A DNA stretch of 64,000 nt from CALLMM01 sp964429855 (GTDB lineage Bacteria > Armatimonadota > Chthonomonadetes > Chthonomonadales > CAJBBX01). The stretch lies in assembly GCA_964429855.1 (NCBI GenBank), contig CAYSDM010000023.1:1-64000 (forward strand). Direction: 5' to 3'. Made by a program: the position numbers and the translations under genes. The notes beneath the pieces were generated by a model. The model made no database searches and had not been told where the DNA came from. It saw only the letters and a program-made list of their open reading frames with translations. Positions 40,486 through 48,661 of the stretch are shown here, one piece after another (within the stretch, counting starts at the first letter, position 1; each line of letters starts with the position of its first letter).

Positions 40486-40604
40486 TTCTCCTTCAAGGTA
40501 GAAGGGTTGCATAGCCTGGCTGTCCTGTTGAGCGCAGCGAAGTACTGACATGTCTCGCTTCGCTCAGAACGACATCCACCCATACTATCTTGACGACGTA
40601 CTAG
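40482..40604 (-). mobile_element. MITE-like element, copy B (115 bp body, perfect CTAG direct repeats)
   Basis: The smallest copy, in reverse orientation relative to A and C. The body is 40486-40600, with CTAG at 40482-40485 and 40601-40604. Its ends TTCTCCTTCAAGGTAG and, on the other strand, TACGTCGTCAAGATAG match the other copies. The interior keeps only one GAGCGAAGCGA-type hairpin unit. It is inserted at the stop codon of the ferritin-like gene (TAG is part of the CTAG), 25 bp before larE. Removing the body and one CTAG restores a compact operon junction. Confidence 0.8.
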
Positions 40605-40628
40605 AAGACCTGGAAGGAGAGAGCCGTT

Positions 40629-41510
40629 ATGCATCATATCTCTATCACTCCCGCCGGAGGGCTGTCGTCGGAACTGCAGGCGAAATATCTGCGACTGCGC
40701 GAGATTCTGTCGGAGATGGGCGAGGTCGTGGTCGGATACTCCGGCGGTGTGGACAGCACTCTGGTGCTGAAGGTCGCGCACGACACCCTGGGCGCAAAGA
40801 CGCTGGCGGTGATCGGCGACTCGGAGGCGTTTCCGCAGGGCGAGGTGGACGCCGCGCTGAAGGTGGCGGAAGAGATGGGGGTGGAGGTGGTTCTCCGCGC
40901 CACCCACGAACTGAAAAATGAGCGTTTCCGCATCAACAACCCGGATCGCTGCTACCACTGTAAGACGGAGCTTTTTTCGGTGCTGGCGGAGGTGGCGCAG
41001 GAGCGCGGGATTCGCTGGATTGCGGACGGCTCTCACGCCGGCGATACGGACGACTACCGTCCCGGCATGAAAGCCGGAGAGGAGCAGGGCGTTCGCAGCC
41101 CGCTGCGGGAAGCCGGGATCGGCAAGGAAGAGATTCGCCTTCTGGCGCAGCATCTCAACCTTTCCAACTGGGATAAGCCCTCCTTTGCCTGTCTCTCCTC
41201 GCGATTCCCCTATGGAACCACCATTACCCCCGCCCTGCTGTCGCAGGTGGACGGGTGCGAGAAGTATCTGCGCGAACTGGGGTTCCGCCAGTTTCGCGTG
41301 CGCCATCATGATACGGTCTGCCGCCTGGAGGTCGAACCGCAAGATATACAGCGCGTTATCGAATTGCGGGAGCGTATCACGGCGCGGTTCCGGGAACTGG
41401 GCTATCTCTATGTGACGCTCGATCTGGAAGGTTTTCGTTCCGGCAAGATGAACGATGCGCTGAAGTCGCGCGCCGGGAACCTGATCCAGATTGAAGCGAT
41501 TCGGAAGTAA
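40629..41510 (+). CDS. larE: LarE, ATP-dependent sacrificial sulfur transferase
   Basis: A 293-residue PP-loop enzyme of nickel-pincer-nucleotide (NPN) cofactor synthesis, which adenylates the pyridinium carboxylate and donates sulfur. The PP-loop is GYSGGVDST (36-44), and the sulfur-donor cysteine of LarE corresponds to Cys188 in PSFACLSSRFPYG. A further pair, Cys108/Cys111 (PDRCYHCK), is present. The NPN cofactor serves lactate racemase and related epimerases. larB follows within 5 bp, so they form an operon; larC, the nickel insertase, is not in the window. GGAAGGAG precedes ATG 40629. Confidence 0.94.
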   Translation: MHHISITPAGGLSSELQAKYLRLREILSEMGEVVVGYSGGVDSTLVLKVAHDTLGAKTLAVIGDSEAFPQGEVDAALKVAEEMGVEVVLRATHELKNERFRINNPDRCYHCKTELFSVLAEVAQERGIRWIADGSHAGDTDDYRPGMKAGEEQGVRSPLREAGIGKEEIRLLAQHLNLSNWDKPSFACLSSRFPYGTTITPALLSQVDGCEKYLRELGFRQFRVRHHDTVCRLEVEPQDIQRVIELRERITARFRELGYLYVTLDLEGFRSGKMNDALKSRAGNLIQIEAIRK

Positions 41511-41514
41511 ACCG

Positions 41515-42330
41515 GTGGATGCTGAAAGACTGAGAACGCTGCTGGAGGAGGTGCGCGGGGGCGCGCTGCCCGTCGAGGAGGCGATGCTGCGCCTGCGCGA
41601 CCTGCCCTACGAAGACCTGGGTTTTGCGAAGGTGGATCACCATCGCGCTCTGCGCAACGGCTTCCCGGAGGTGATCTATTGCCCCGGCAAGGCGACGGAA
41701 CATATTCTGGCGATTGCAGAGCGGCTGCGCCTGCGCGCCTCCCGCGTGCTTGCCACCCGCGCCACGCCGGAGGTAGCGGAGAGCGTGATACAACGTTTTC
41801 CAGACGCCGTCTACCACACCCCGGCGCGAATCCTCTCCATTCCCGGCGTTGAAAGCGCGACTTCCGCGCATGAGGTCGCTGTATCGGATGGGGAGAAGGA
41901 TCGGGCGCGTCTCGGAACGGTGCTGGTGCTGGCGGCGGGAACGGCGGATGTGCCGGTGGCGGAAGAGGCGGCGGTTACGGCTTCCGAGATGGGTTCGCCG
42001 GTGGAGCGGCTCTATGATGTGGGCGTTGCCGGACTGCACCGGCTGCTGGATCAACGGGAGAAGCTGTTCCATGCCAACGTGTTGATCGTCGTGGCGGGCA
42101 TGGAGGGCGCGCTGCCGTCGGTAGTTGGCGGGCTGGTCAGCCGTCCGGTGATCGCCGTCCCGACCAGTGTCGGCTATGGAGCCAGTTTTCAGGGGCTGGC
42201 GGCGCTGCTGACGATGCTTAACTCCTGCGCCTCCGGCGTCTCCGTGATGAATATTGACAATGGGTTCGGCGCGGGCTACTTCGCGCATATGGTTAACCAA
42301 CCGCCGAAGGGCGAACAGGGGACGTTTTAA
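41515..42330 (+). CDS. larB: LarB, nickel pincer cofactor biosynthesis carboxylase
   Basis: About 271 residues of the LarB family, related to PurE. LarB carboxylates and hydrolyses nicotinic acid adenine dinucleotide to give the substrate of LarE. Visible family blocks are ARVDHHRALR-like (FAKVDHHRALRNGFPEVIY, from about 38), VLAAGTADVPVAEEA and the C-terminal PTSVGYGASFQGLAALLTMLNSCASGVSV, with the PurE-like glycine-rich site. I use GTG 41515, 4 nt after the larE stop; a TTG 24 bp upstream overlaps larE. The Shine-Dalgarno is weak, which fits coupled translation. The Gfo/Idh gene follows 16 bp downstream and may be a user of, or passenger with, this operon. Confidence 0.93.
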   Translation: MDAERLRTLLEEVRGGALPVEEAMLRLRDLPYEDLGFAKVDHHRALRNGFPEVIYCPGKATEHILAIAERLRLRASRVLATRATPEVAESVIQRFPDAVYHTPARILSIPGVESATSAHEVAVSDGEKDRARLGTVLVLAAGTADVPVAEEAAVTASEMGSPVERLYDVGVAGLHRLLDQREKLFHANVLIVVAGMEGALPSVVGGLVSRPVIAVPTSVGYGASFQGLAALLTMLNSCASGVSVMNIDNGFGAGYFAHMVNQPPKGEQGTF

Positions 42331-42346
42331 TAGAGGAGCGAATAAC

Positions 42347-43336
42347 GTGACCGGTGAGACTCGCTGGGTGATCGTCGGATACGGCATGGGGGCGTATCAT
42401 GCGCGGCTGATCCAGGAAGTGGAAGGACTGACGCTGTACGGCGTCTGCGATATCGAGGCGGGTAAGCGCGAGCGCGCCGCGCGCGACTACCCGGAGACCA
42501 AAACCTACAGCGAATACGAGAAAGTCCTGGCGGATGAGGCGGTGGACGGCGTGGTGATCGTGACGCCGCACAATGTCCACGCCGAGATGGCGATTGCGGC
42601 ATTGAAGGCCGGCAAACACGCCATCACCGACAAGGCGATGTGCCTTACGGTGGCGGAGGCGCAGGCGATGATCGCCGCGCGCGACCATAGCGGGAAGCTG
42701 CTCTCTACCTTCCATAACCGCCGCTGGGACAGCGAGTTCCTGACGGTGCGAAAACTGGCGGAGCAGGGGACTCTCGGACGATTGTATCATATCGAGTCGT
42801 GCGTCACCAGTTACGGACAGCCCGGCGGATGGCGCGCCGACCGTAAGGCGATGGGCGGCTGGCTCTACGACTGGGGAGCGCACACCCTCGATCAGATCCT
42901 GCTGCTGGCGAACGCCCGTCCCAGACACGTCTACGCCTTTATCCATCATCGCTACGAGAACCCCTCGACCGTGGAGGACTATATCCACTGCGCCATCACC
43001 TTCGAAAACGGCGTAACTGCCGTCACCGTAATCGGCTATCTCAACCGGATTGAGATGCCGCGCTGGTATATCCTCGGAGAGCATGGCACGCTTCAGGCGG
43101 ATAACTTCGAGAAGCCGATACGTGTCCGGGGAAACATCGGCGGAGTGGAGGGCGAGTTAAGCGTCCCGCTCCTCAAAGGCGACTGGAAAAGCTACTATCA
43201 GAACATCGCCGATACGCTGGCGGGCAGGGCGGAACTGACCGTGAAGCCGGAGCAGTTGGTTCCGCAGATCGCCATCGCGGAGGCTGCCTATCGCTCCATA
43301 CAGACGGAACAGGTGGTGAAGGTACAACTGCCGTAG
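42347..43336 (+). CDS. Gfo/Idh/MocA-family oxidoreductase
   Basis: A 329-residue cytoplasmic NAD(P)-dependent oxidoreductase. The Rossmann motif is IVGYGMGAYHAR at the N-terminus, the catalytic-lysine motif reads HAITDKAMCLTV (EKP replaced by DKA, Lys retained), and YDWGAHTLDQIL supplies the WGxHxxD block. The substrate is presumably a sugar or polyol. GTG 42347 has GAGGAG at 8 nt and lies 16 bp after larB, so it is likely in the same operon. Gfo/Idh enzymes that invert sugar configurations and NPN-dependent epimerases do related chemistry, so a shared pathway is conceivable but unproven. Confidence 0.87.
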   Translation: MTGETRWVIVGYGMGAYHARLIQEVEGLTLYGVCDIEAGKRERAARDYPETKTYSEYEKVLADEAVDGVVIVTPHNVHAEMAIAALKAGKHAITDKAMCLTVAEAQAMIAARDHSGKLLSTFHNRRWDSEFLTVRKLAEQGTLGRLYHIESCVTSYGQPGGWRADRKAMGGWLYDWGAHTLDQILLLANARPRHVYAFIHHRYENPSTVEDYIHCAITFENGVTAVTVIGYLNRIEMPRWYILGEHGTLQADNFEKPIRVRGNIGGVEGELSVPLLKGDWKSYYQNIADTLAGRAELTVKPEQLVPQIAIAEAAYRSIQTEQVVKVQLP

Positions 43337-43362
43337 AACGGCGTTCTGACAGGCAGCGCGCC

Positions 43363-44001
43363 TCAATACCCGTAGACCTCCTTGAGCTTCGCCTGCGATT
43401 TGGGACCGCAGATGCCGTCTACCGCCAGCGGCGGATGATCCGCCTGGAACATCTTCACGGCATTGGTGGTCAGCGGTCCCACGATCCCATCCACCGGACC
43501 GACGGGATAGCCCAGATTCTTCAGACGCGCCTGATAGCCGGTCACGGTGTCAATCGGGTCGAGGTAGCCGATCTGCAGTTCCCAGGCGCAGCCATAGTCC
43601 GGCACAGTCAGCGTCCCCTTCGGGACGCCGACAGGCACATCCTGCTCCAGTATACCCTGCCCGTTGGTCTTGCCGGTCTTCACCTCGCTGCCCACCTTCA
43701 GCGTGTAGTTCACATTCGGCATGATCTTACGCTGCTTATCCTTCAGTTGGATGCGAATGCGGACGGTCGCCCCGTTTTTGCTGAACTGGTGACGCTGCGC
43801 GGTTCCCCGATTCTCCTGCTTCTCCTGCTTGTCCGGGATATAGATGATATCGCCTGGATAGATGATATTCGGGTTGGGGCGCTTCTGACGGAACTGCGCG
43901 TTTTTGGGATGATTATAGACGGTCATATAGTCGGTGAAGCCGTAGTTGAGGGCGATCAACGACAGATACTCCCCCTGCGCCACCTTATGATAGCTTGCCA
44001 T
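43363..44001 (-). CDS. LysM / beta-sandwich / peptidoglycan-binding-1 protein
   Basis: A 212-residue protein with three domains. An N-terminal LysM (about 1-56; YHKVAQGEYLSLIALNYGF ... NPNIIYPGDIIYIP) is of the type that starts at residue 1 without a signal peptide. A transthyretin/carboxypeptidase-regulatory-like sandwich follows (about 75-125; KIMPNVNYTLKVGSEVKTG, TNGQGILEQDV). The C-terminal part is a peptidoglycan-binding-1 domain (about 148-210; LKNLGYPVGPVDGIVGPLT ... AVDGICGPKSQAKL). Such signal-less LysM proteins are often found beside contractile-injection or polymorphic-effector genes, but none of the structural genes is here. AAGGAG lies 10 nt before ATG 44001. It is 48 bp downstream of the large lysozyme-like gene and forms a two-gene unit with it. 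Confidence 0.8.
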   Translation of the reverse strand: MASYHKVAQGEYLSLIALNYGFTDYMTVYNHPKNAQFRQKRPNPNIIYPGDIIYIPDKQEKQENRGTAQRHQFSKNGATVRIRIQLKDKQRKIMPNVNYTLKVGSEVKTGKTNGQGILEQDVPVGVPKGTLTVPDYGCAWELQIGYLDPIDTVTGYQARLKNLGYPVGPVDGIVGPLTTNAVKMFQADHPPLAVDGICGPKSQAKLKEVYGY

Positions 44002-44049
44002 GCCTCATCTGCTCCTTTGTTCTCTACGGGTACCTGTGGCGCGCATCCT

Positions 44050-46848
44050 CTACGGATTCGGCGCGGGCGGAGGCGGCGGCTCATTCTGAGTCTCTGCTGT
44101 CCGCCAGTTATCGGCAAACGCCTGCGAGAGAAGCACCGGCGGATTAGCCGGGTTCGGCTGATTATAGTAGGCGATGTTGGGACCGAGCACGTGATTGGGA
44201 TAGGTGAGATTAGGGTGCGGGCTGAAGGAGCCGTTGGGGTTCTGCGTAAACTGGGCGAACTGGTTGACGCCTCCCTGCATCAGGGTCGGATGCACCCGCA
44301 GTTGATTGGCGACGATCTGAATCTCGGAGCCGCCGTTGTAGAGGCGCACCATCTGCCGCTGATAGGCGGAGCGCCAGCGCCACCGCTCATCCAGATTCTG
44401 CGGCGTGGCGGGATTTGCCAGCGCCGGAAGCTGACCGCTCAACTGGTTGTAGGCGATGTTTGCCTTCTCCTCCATGAGAAGTCGAACCGCCGACCTCACA
44501 TTCTCCACGAAACTGAAGGCTTCGTCCGTAATACAGCCGCGATTGAAGATCAGGTCTAACTGCCCGATTCCGAAGCCGTGCGGTGGACCGAAGAGCGGCA
44601 TATCGAGCGGAAGACCGTAGGCGTTGCCGCCCCAGCGAACGATTCGCCGGTTGGAGGCGCGGTCCTCGAACTGAGTCATCTGGTTATTACCGTGGACGCC
44701 GCTCTCATGCTCCATAATCAGGCGCATCGTATCATACCAGCAGTCACGGCTCAGAACATGCACCCGCGCCTGCTGAACATTGCGGTCGTAGTAGTCGTTG
44801 ACCAGCGCCCGCAGCAGGTCCAGCACCGCCTGCGCGTTGGGCGGATTCATGCCGCGTACCCGGAAATGAGGCAGCAGAATCAGCGGCTTATCTGCCGAAG
44901 TCGCGGGAGCCGCCGTCAGCGCGTTATTGGTTCCGGGGTTGGTGCGGATATGGCCGGTTTCGACCGCCTGATTGTTGATCTTGACCGAGACCAGTTTCAG
45001 AATACCGTCGCCCCCGCGAATCACCTCACGGTCGTTGTCGTTGGGAACCGGCTCGGCGATATAGGGCTGAAACTCGATCACGAAGCTCTCTTTCTGCGCC
45101 GCTCCTGCCTGCCGCCCCCAGGGACGCGAGAGCCCCTGCACAACCACCTGCGCCCGCCTGCGGTTCGCCACCGGAAAGCGAATCCGGCGGCGAACATTGG
45201 GATCATAGTTTGTGCGTCCCCCGGGATAGTTCATCAGGCTGTCGGTCGGCAGATCCGGGAAGTAGTTTACCGCCATGCCTGGCTCGCGGTCAAAAGCGCA
45301 GAGCACCACCTGCGCCCCCGCCTCCGCCGTCACCGGGTCGCGCAGCGTGCCGTCCTCCCGGAAGTAGAGGCTGGCGGTGTGCGAGAATTCGTACTGTCGT
45401 TCATAGGTTGTCGTCTGCCCGTTGCGCTGGTTCAGACGCGCATCCGGCGCATCCCACTTCAGCATAAACCGCCACGAAAGCTCAAACCAGAGCGCCACGC
45501 AGGGATCGGTGTCGCCCGGATAGCTCTGGTTGCGGTTTTCCGGCGGCGGAGGCGGATTTTTCTCATACGCCTTGCGAAATCGGCGCTTCATGATGTCCTT
45601 CAGCAGATCGCGGGTGACCCCGACCATCTGAAACTCCGCCATCCACATAGGCATCTGCGGCTTGAGCACCTGCGGATTGTTGGCAGGCGGGTTGCGCAGG
45701 TCGGTATGAAGCGGCCGTTGATGATTCTGGAACTGGTAGGAGAGCATACGACGGGCGCGGGTTCGGGCGCGCATTCCGTTGGCGTCCGCCGGCTGCGCCT
45801 GTCCGCTCGGAATATGGAAGTCCACAATATAGACTTCATCGCTCTCCGTTCGGTAAGGTCCGCGCTGAAGTCCATTCTGATTGGCGAGGTAGTCGTCCAC
45901 CAGCCCCGTCTGAAAGCCGCAGAGGTAGACATAGAAGGCATCTATGATGAAGTCTTTCCCCGACTCCAGCGGCGGATTGATCCCTTCTCCGCGAATGAAT
46001 ATCTGCACCGGCCCGAAGGCGTCCACCGCTTTGTCGAAGGCGATGATCGCCTCCAGCGGACGCTTCTCCCCGGCGGGCGGCTTGAGGGTCGCCTTGACCT
46101 CGCTGACGGCGCTGGCGGTGATCTGGTCGTTCTCAATCTTGCGCAGTTTGACGACCTTGCCGCTGCGATCCAGAATCGTGACGAACGCCTCCTTCACACG
46201 AGCGTCAATGCTGGCGATCAGCTTCAGCGCCCGCTCGATTGGACGCTCCTGAGAGTTGGCTGCCAGCGCCTGCGCGGCGGTGTTCTCCGTCAGATTCAAC
46301 ACCATAGAAGCGCCCTGCGCCTGCCAGAGCGCCGCGCCTTGATTCAGCCCGCTGGTGTAGTAGTCGTCCGTCGGATTCTCCCAGAGCAGGGGCCAGAGCG
46401 TTAACTCTTTGGGCGCGGTCAACTCCAGATGATAGAGCGGCAGCGTCACCGACACCAGCGGAACCAACGTCAGCGTATTGATGTCCTCCGGGGAGATGGC
46501 GGCGACTTGCGGATCAATGCAGACGGTCGGCGGCGGTTCCTGTAGTTCGCGCGCAAAGAAGACATCGGAGTAGTCGGTCGTCTCCTTCGCCAGCAGAGGT
46601 TTCTCGCCCCGGCTGTAGTAGACCTCCACCTGCGCTCCAACCTGCGACCCGAAGGGGACGGTATATTTCCAGGGCAGCCCGGCGTCATCGTCCGATGTGC
46701 CGGAGGGAGCGGAGTAGGGGTAGCCTTTGGAATCGGTTCGCAGCAGGGTCTGTTTGCCGCCTTCTCGCCAGTAGACCCAGGCATTCTCCAACGGAATCGG
46801 CTTCGCATTTGCCTTTTCAACCAGGATGACAACATCACAGTAGGTCAT
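44050..46848 (-). CDS. Large multidomain protein with C-terminal lysozyme/lytic-transglycosylase-like domain
   Basis: 932 residues, no signal peptide. An N-terminal transthyretin-like sandwich (about 1-100; ENAWVYWREGGKQTLLRTDS) resembles the middle domain of its partner. The long central part (100-690) I do not recognise; it contains a Pro-rich spot (431-437). Residues about 700-845 match the lysozyme-like fold of lytic transglycosylases: IMEHESG (Glu713 or Glu715 as catalytic acid), GFGIGQLD (758-765, like the GLMQ block), VENVRSAVRLL (781-791) and VRLYNGG (834-840, like YNAG). A Pro-rich tail ends it (NEPPPPPAPNP). It would cleave peptidoglycan. Whether it acts on self or on rivals, and how it reaches the wall, is open. 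Confidence 0.7.
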   Translation of the reverse strand: MTYCDVVILVEKANAKPIPLENAWVYWREGGKQTLLRTDSKGYPYSAPSGTSDDDAGLPWKYTVPFGSQVGAQVEVYYSRGEKPLLAKETTDYSDVFFARELQEPPPTVCIDPQVAAISPEDINTLTLVPLVSVTLPLYHLELTAPKELTLWPLLWENPTDDYYTSGLNQGAALWQAQGASMVLNLTENTAAQALAANSQERPIERALKLIASIDARVKEAFVTILDRSGKVVKLRKIENDQITASAVSEVKATLKPPAGEKRPLEAIIAFDKAVDAFGPVQIFIRGEGINPPLESGKDFIIDAFYVYLCGFQTGLVDDYLANQNGLQRGPYRTESDEVYIVDFHIPSGQAQPADANGMRARTRARRMLSYQFQNHQRPLHTDLRNPPANNPQVLKPQMPMWMAEFQMVGVTRDLLKDIMKRRFRKAYEKNPPPPPENRNQSYPGDTDPCVALWFELSWRFMLKWDAPDARLNQRNGQTTTYERQYEFSHTASLYFREDGTLRDPVTAEAGAQVVLCAFDREPGMAVNYFPDLPTDSLMNYPGGRTNYDPNVRRRIRFPVANRRRAQVVVQGLSRPWGRQAGAAQKESFVIEFQPYIAEPVPNDNDREVIRGGDGILKLVSVKINNQAVETGHIRTNPGTNNALTAAPATSADKPLILLPHFRVRGMNPPNAQAVLDLLRALVNDYYDRNVQQARVHVLSRDCWYDTMRLIMEHESGVHGNNQMTQFEDRASNRRIVRWGGNAYGLPLDMPLFGPPHGFGIGQLDLIFNRGCITDEAFSFVENVRSAVRLLMEEKANIAYNQLSGQLPALANPATPQNLDERWRWRSAYQRQMVRLYNGGSEIQIVANQLRVHPTLMQGGVNQFAQFTQNPNGSFSPHPNLTYPNHVLGPNIAYYNQPNPANPPVLLSQAFADNWRTAETQNEPPPPPAPNP

Positions 46849-46949
46849 ATCATGCGCTCTCGATGCAATGAACTGTCAGGGGACGGATCAATGTAATACT
46901 ACGGCTCTCGATCCTGAGATTCCTTTACGCGCAGATGAAATAGCCCCTG

Positions 46950-46989
46950 AAAAACGTTGCGGTCAGCAGCATGAAACTGCTGACCGCAA
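46950..46989 (-). terminator. Terminator of the permease/glycoside hydrolase operon
   Basis: A perfect 13-bp stem (46957-46969 with 46977-46989) with a 7-nt loop. On the minus strand it continues into CGTTTTTC. It sits just past the hydrolase stop codon and isolates the LysM/lysozyme-like cassette. Confidence 0.85.
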
Positions 46990-47013
46990 GAGTAGTACGG
47001 AAGAAGAACCGGA

Positions 47014-48648
47014 TCAGGGCGCGGCGTCCAGATAGACCGGTTCGCCCCGACGCAGGCGCAGACCCACCTTGCCGTTCTCGCTCTCCTCGATAGTCTCGAC
47101 GCCGTCGCGGGAGGTGATCCGCACGCGATTCCAGGGAACGGCGACCCGAACTTGCCCGGGAGAATCGCCGCCTGAAGCGGTGTTCCAGACAACCAGCGCA
47201 GTTTTCGGTCCGGTGAAGCGGGCGATCCAGCGATCCGGTCCCGACTCCATCAGGCGATCAAACTTCAGCCCCTCCAGCCGCTCCGTCATCGTTCGGTAGG
47301 CGATGTACGCCGGTTTTGCCACGCCGTCGGAGCGAAGCAGTCCGTAGGAGGTCTGATCCGTGTCTTTCCAGGTGTACCAGAAGATCTTCTCCACGCCGTA
47401 AGCCAGGTTCAGCATATAGTAGCGCACCAGCAGGTTCGCCTGTTCATCTTCGGTGGCAAACATCTGATCCGGCGTCTCGATAGACCGGGCAGAGGCGTAG
47501 CCCGCTTCGGTGTTCCAGAGCGGACGCGAGCCTGCCTGCCGCCGGGCATCCGCCAGCGTCTCCTGAAGCGTCATGCTGCGCCGTCCCGGATTCTTCTCCT
47601 CCGGGGACCAGATGCGGCGCGGGCGGGACTGCCAGTCCGTCCAGTAGAAGTGTCCCGCGACGATGTCTACCTTATTCTTGCCGATGCCCGGCAGGCTTCG
47701 CCCTGCGTAGGGATTGCTGCTCTGCGGCTCGGTGTATCCCTCCTCCGCATCGGTCAGGAAGTTCACCGGAATATCGCCCGGCGCGATCAAGACGGCGTCC
47801 GGCAGATGCGCTCTGAGCGCGGAACGGGTACGTGTGATCATCTTCTGGTACGCCTCGATCTTCGGGAAACGGGGCGTATTCCATCCTTTGAAGAAGCTGC
47901 CTTCCGCCTCCGACCATAGCTCGTAGTGACGCACGCCCATCGGTTTGAAACGTTCCGCGACCACCCCGATAAACTTCTCGAAGTCGTCCCAGTGGTCGTC
48001 ATCCGGCGGATACATCTCGGTGCGAGTCTCCTCGCCGACATAGCTTCCGATCTGTCCCCGGTTTGCCCAGCGCGGCACGCTGCGCAGATGGATAATAACG
48101 CGCATCTTGCGGTTGGTCGCCTCTTTGACGGTGACATCGTACCCGTAGTCCGGCGCGCCCGGCGTAAACCAGTAGGCTCCGGGCTGCCGCTCCGCCCATC
48201 CCCAGGGAATGGCAAACTGAATCCAGGCGACGCCCATATCCTGAAAGAGGTCCCACTCGCCGGTTGCCAGCGGGGCGCGGGCGGTTCCGAAGGGCGAGTT
48301 ATCGCGAAAGTCGGACACGGCGCGGGGACGCGCCACCGCAATATCCACGCGGACGGTCTTGCCATCCGGCGGATCGGCGTTCAGGCGATACCATCCCGGC
48401 GACAGTTTCCCCACCGAAATCGCCTCGTTCTCTACCGTCGCCTCCCGGCTCATCTTCTGATCGGGAAAGGCGGCGGGTCTTCCGGCGGCGTCGGTCAGAG
48501 AGATGCGCAGTTTTGCGCCGTTATCGAGTCCATCGGTGCGAAACTTAATCTCCTCATCGGTTGTATAGACATTTCCTACCCGATTGGTAATCAGTTCCGC
48601 CTGCGGCTGCGGAAATAGCAGCAGCAGGGCAAACAGCAGAAGAGACAT
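47014..48648 (-). CDS. Secreted glycoside hydrolase, GH39/clan GH-A-like
   Basis: A 544-residue secreted protein (signal about 1-17, LLLFALLLLFPQPQA). An N-terminal beta-sandwich (about 20-108) is followed by a TIM barrel: HYELWSEAEG puts acid/base Glu247 after strand 4 (NEP is replaced by SEA), and PLWNTEAGYA puts nucleophile Glu381 after strand 7. A C-terminal beta domain (about 465-544) follows. It probably hydrolyses a plant- or microbe-derived oligosaccharide; the family cannot be fixed by eye. It lies 13 bp after a MalG-type permease gene, so cleavage and import of the same sugar is a reasonable inference. Confidence 0.78.
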   Translation of the reverse strand: MSLLLFALLLLFPQPQAELITNRVGNVYTTDEEIKFRTDGLDNGAKLRISLTDAAGRPAAFPDQKMSREATVENEAISVGKLSPGWYRLNADPPDGKTVRVDIAVARPRAVSDFRDNSPFGTARAPLATGEWDLFQDMGVAWIQFAIPWGWAERQPGAYWFTPGAPDYGYDVTVKEATNRKMRVIIHLRSVPRWANRGQIGSYVGEETRTEMYPPDDDHWDDFEKFIGVVAERFKPMGVRHYELWSEAEGSFFKGWNTPRFPKIEAYQKMITRTRSALRAHLPDAVLIAPGDIPVNFLTDAEEGYTEPQSSNPYAGRSLPGIGKNKVDIVAGHFYWTDWQSRPRRIWSPEEKNPGRRSMTLQETLADARRQAGSRPLWNTEAGYASARSIETPDQMFATEDEQANLLVRYYMLNLAYGVEKIFWYTWKDTDQTSYGLLRSDGVAKPAYIAYRTMTERLEGLKFDRLMESGPDRWIARFTGPKTALVVWNTASGGDSPGQVRVAVPWNRVRITSRDGVETIEESENGKVGLRLRRGEPVYLDAAP

Positions 48649-48661
48649 CTTTACTCCTTCT

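Noticed and set aside
43363..46848. Complete type VI secretion or contractile injection system
   Set aside because: No sheath, tube, baseplate, VgrG, PAAR or ClpV genes are seen in the window; only the possible effector genes are present.
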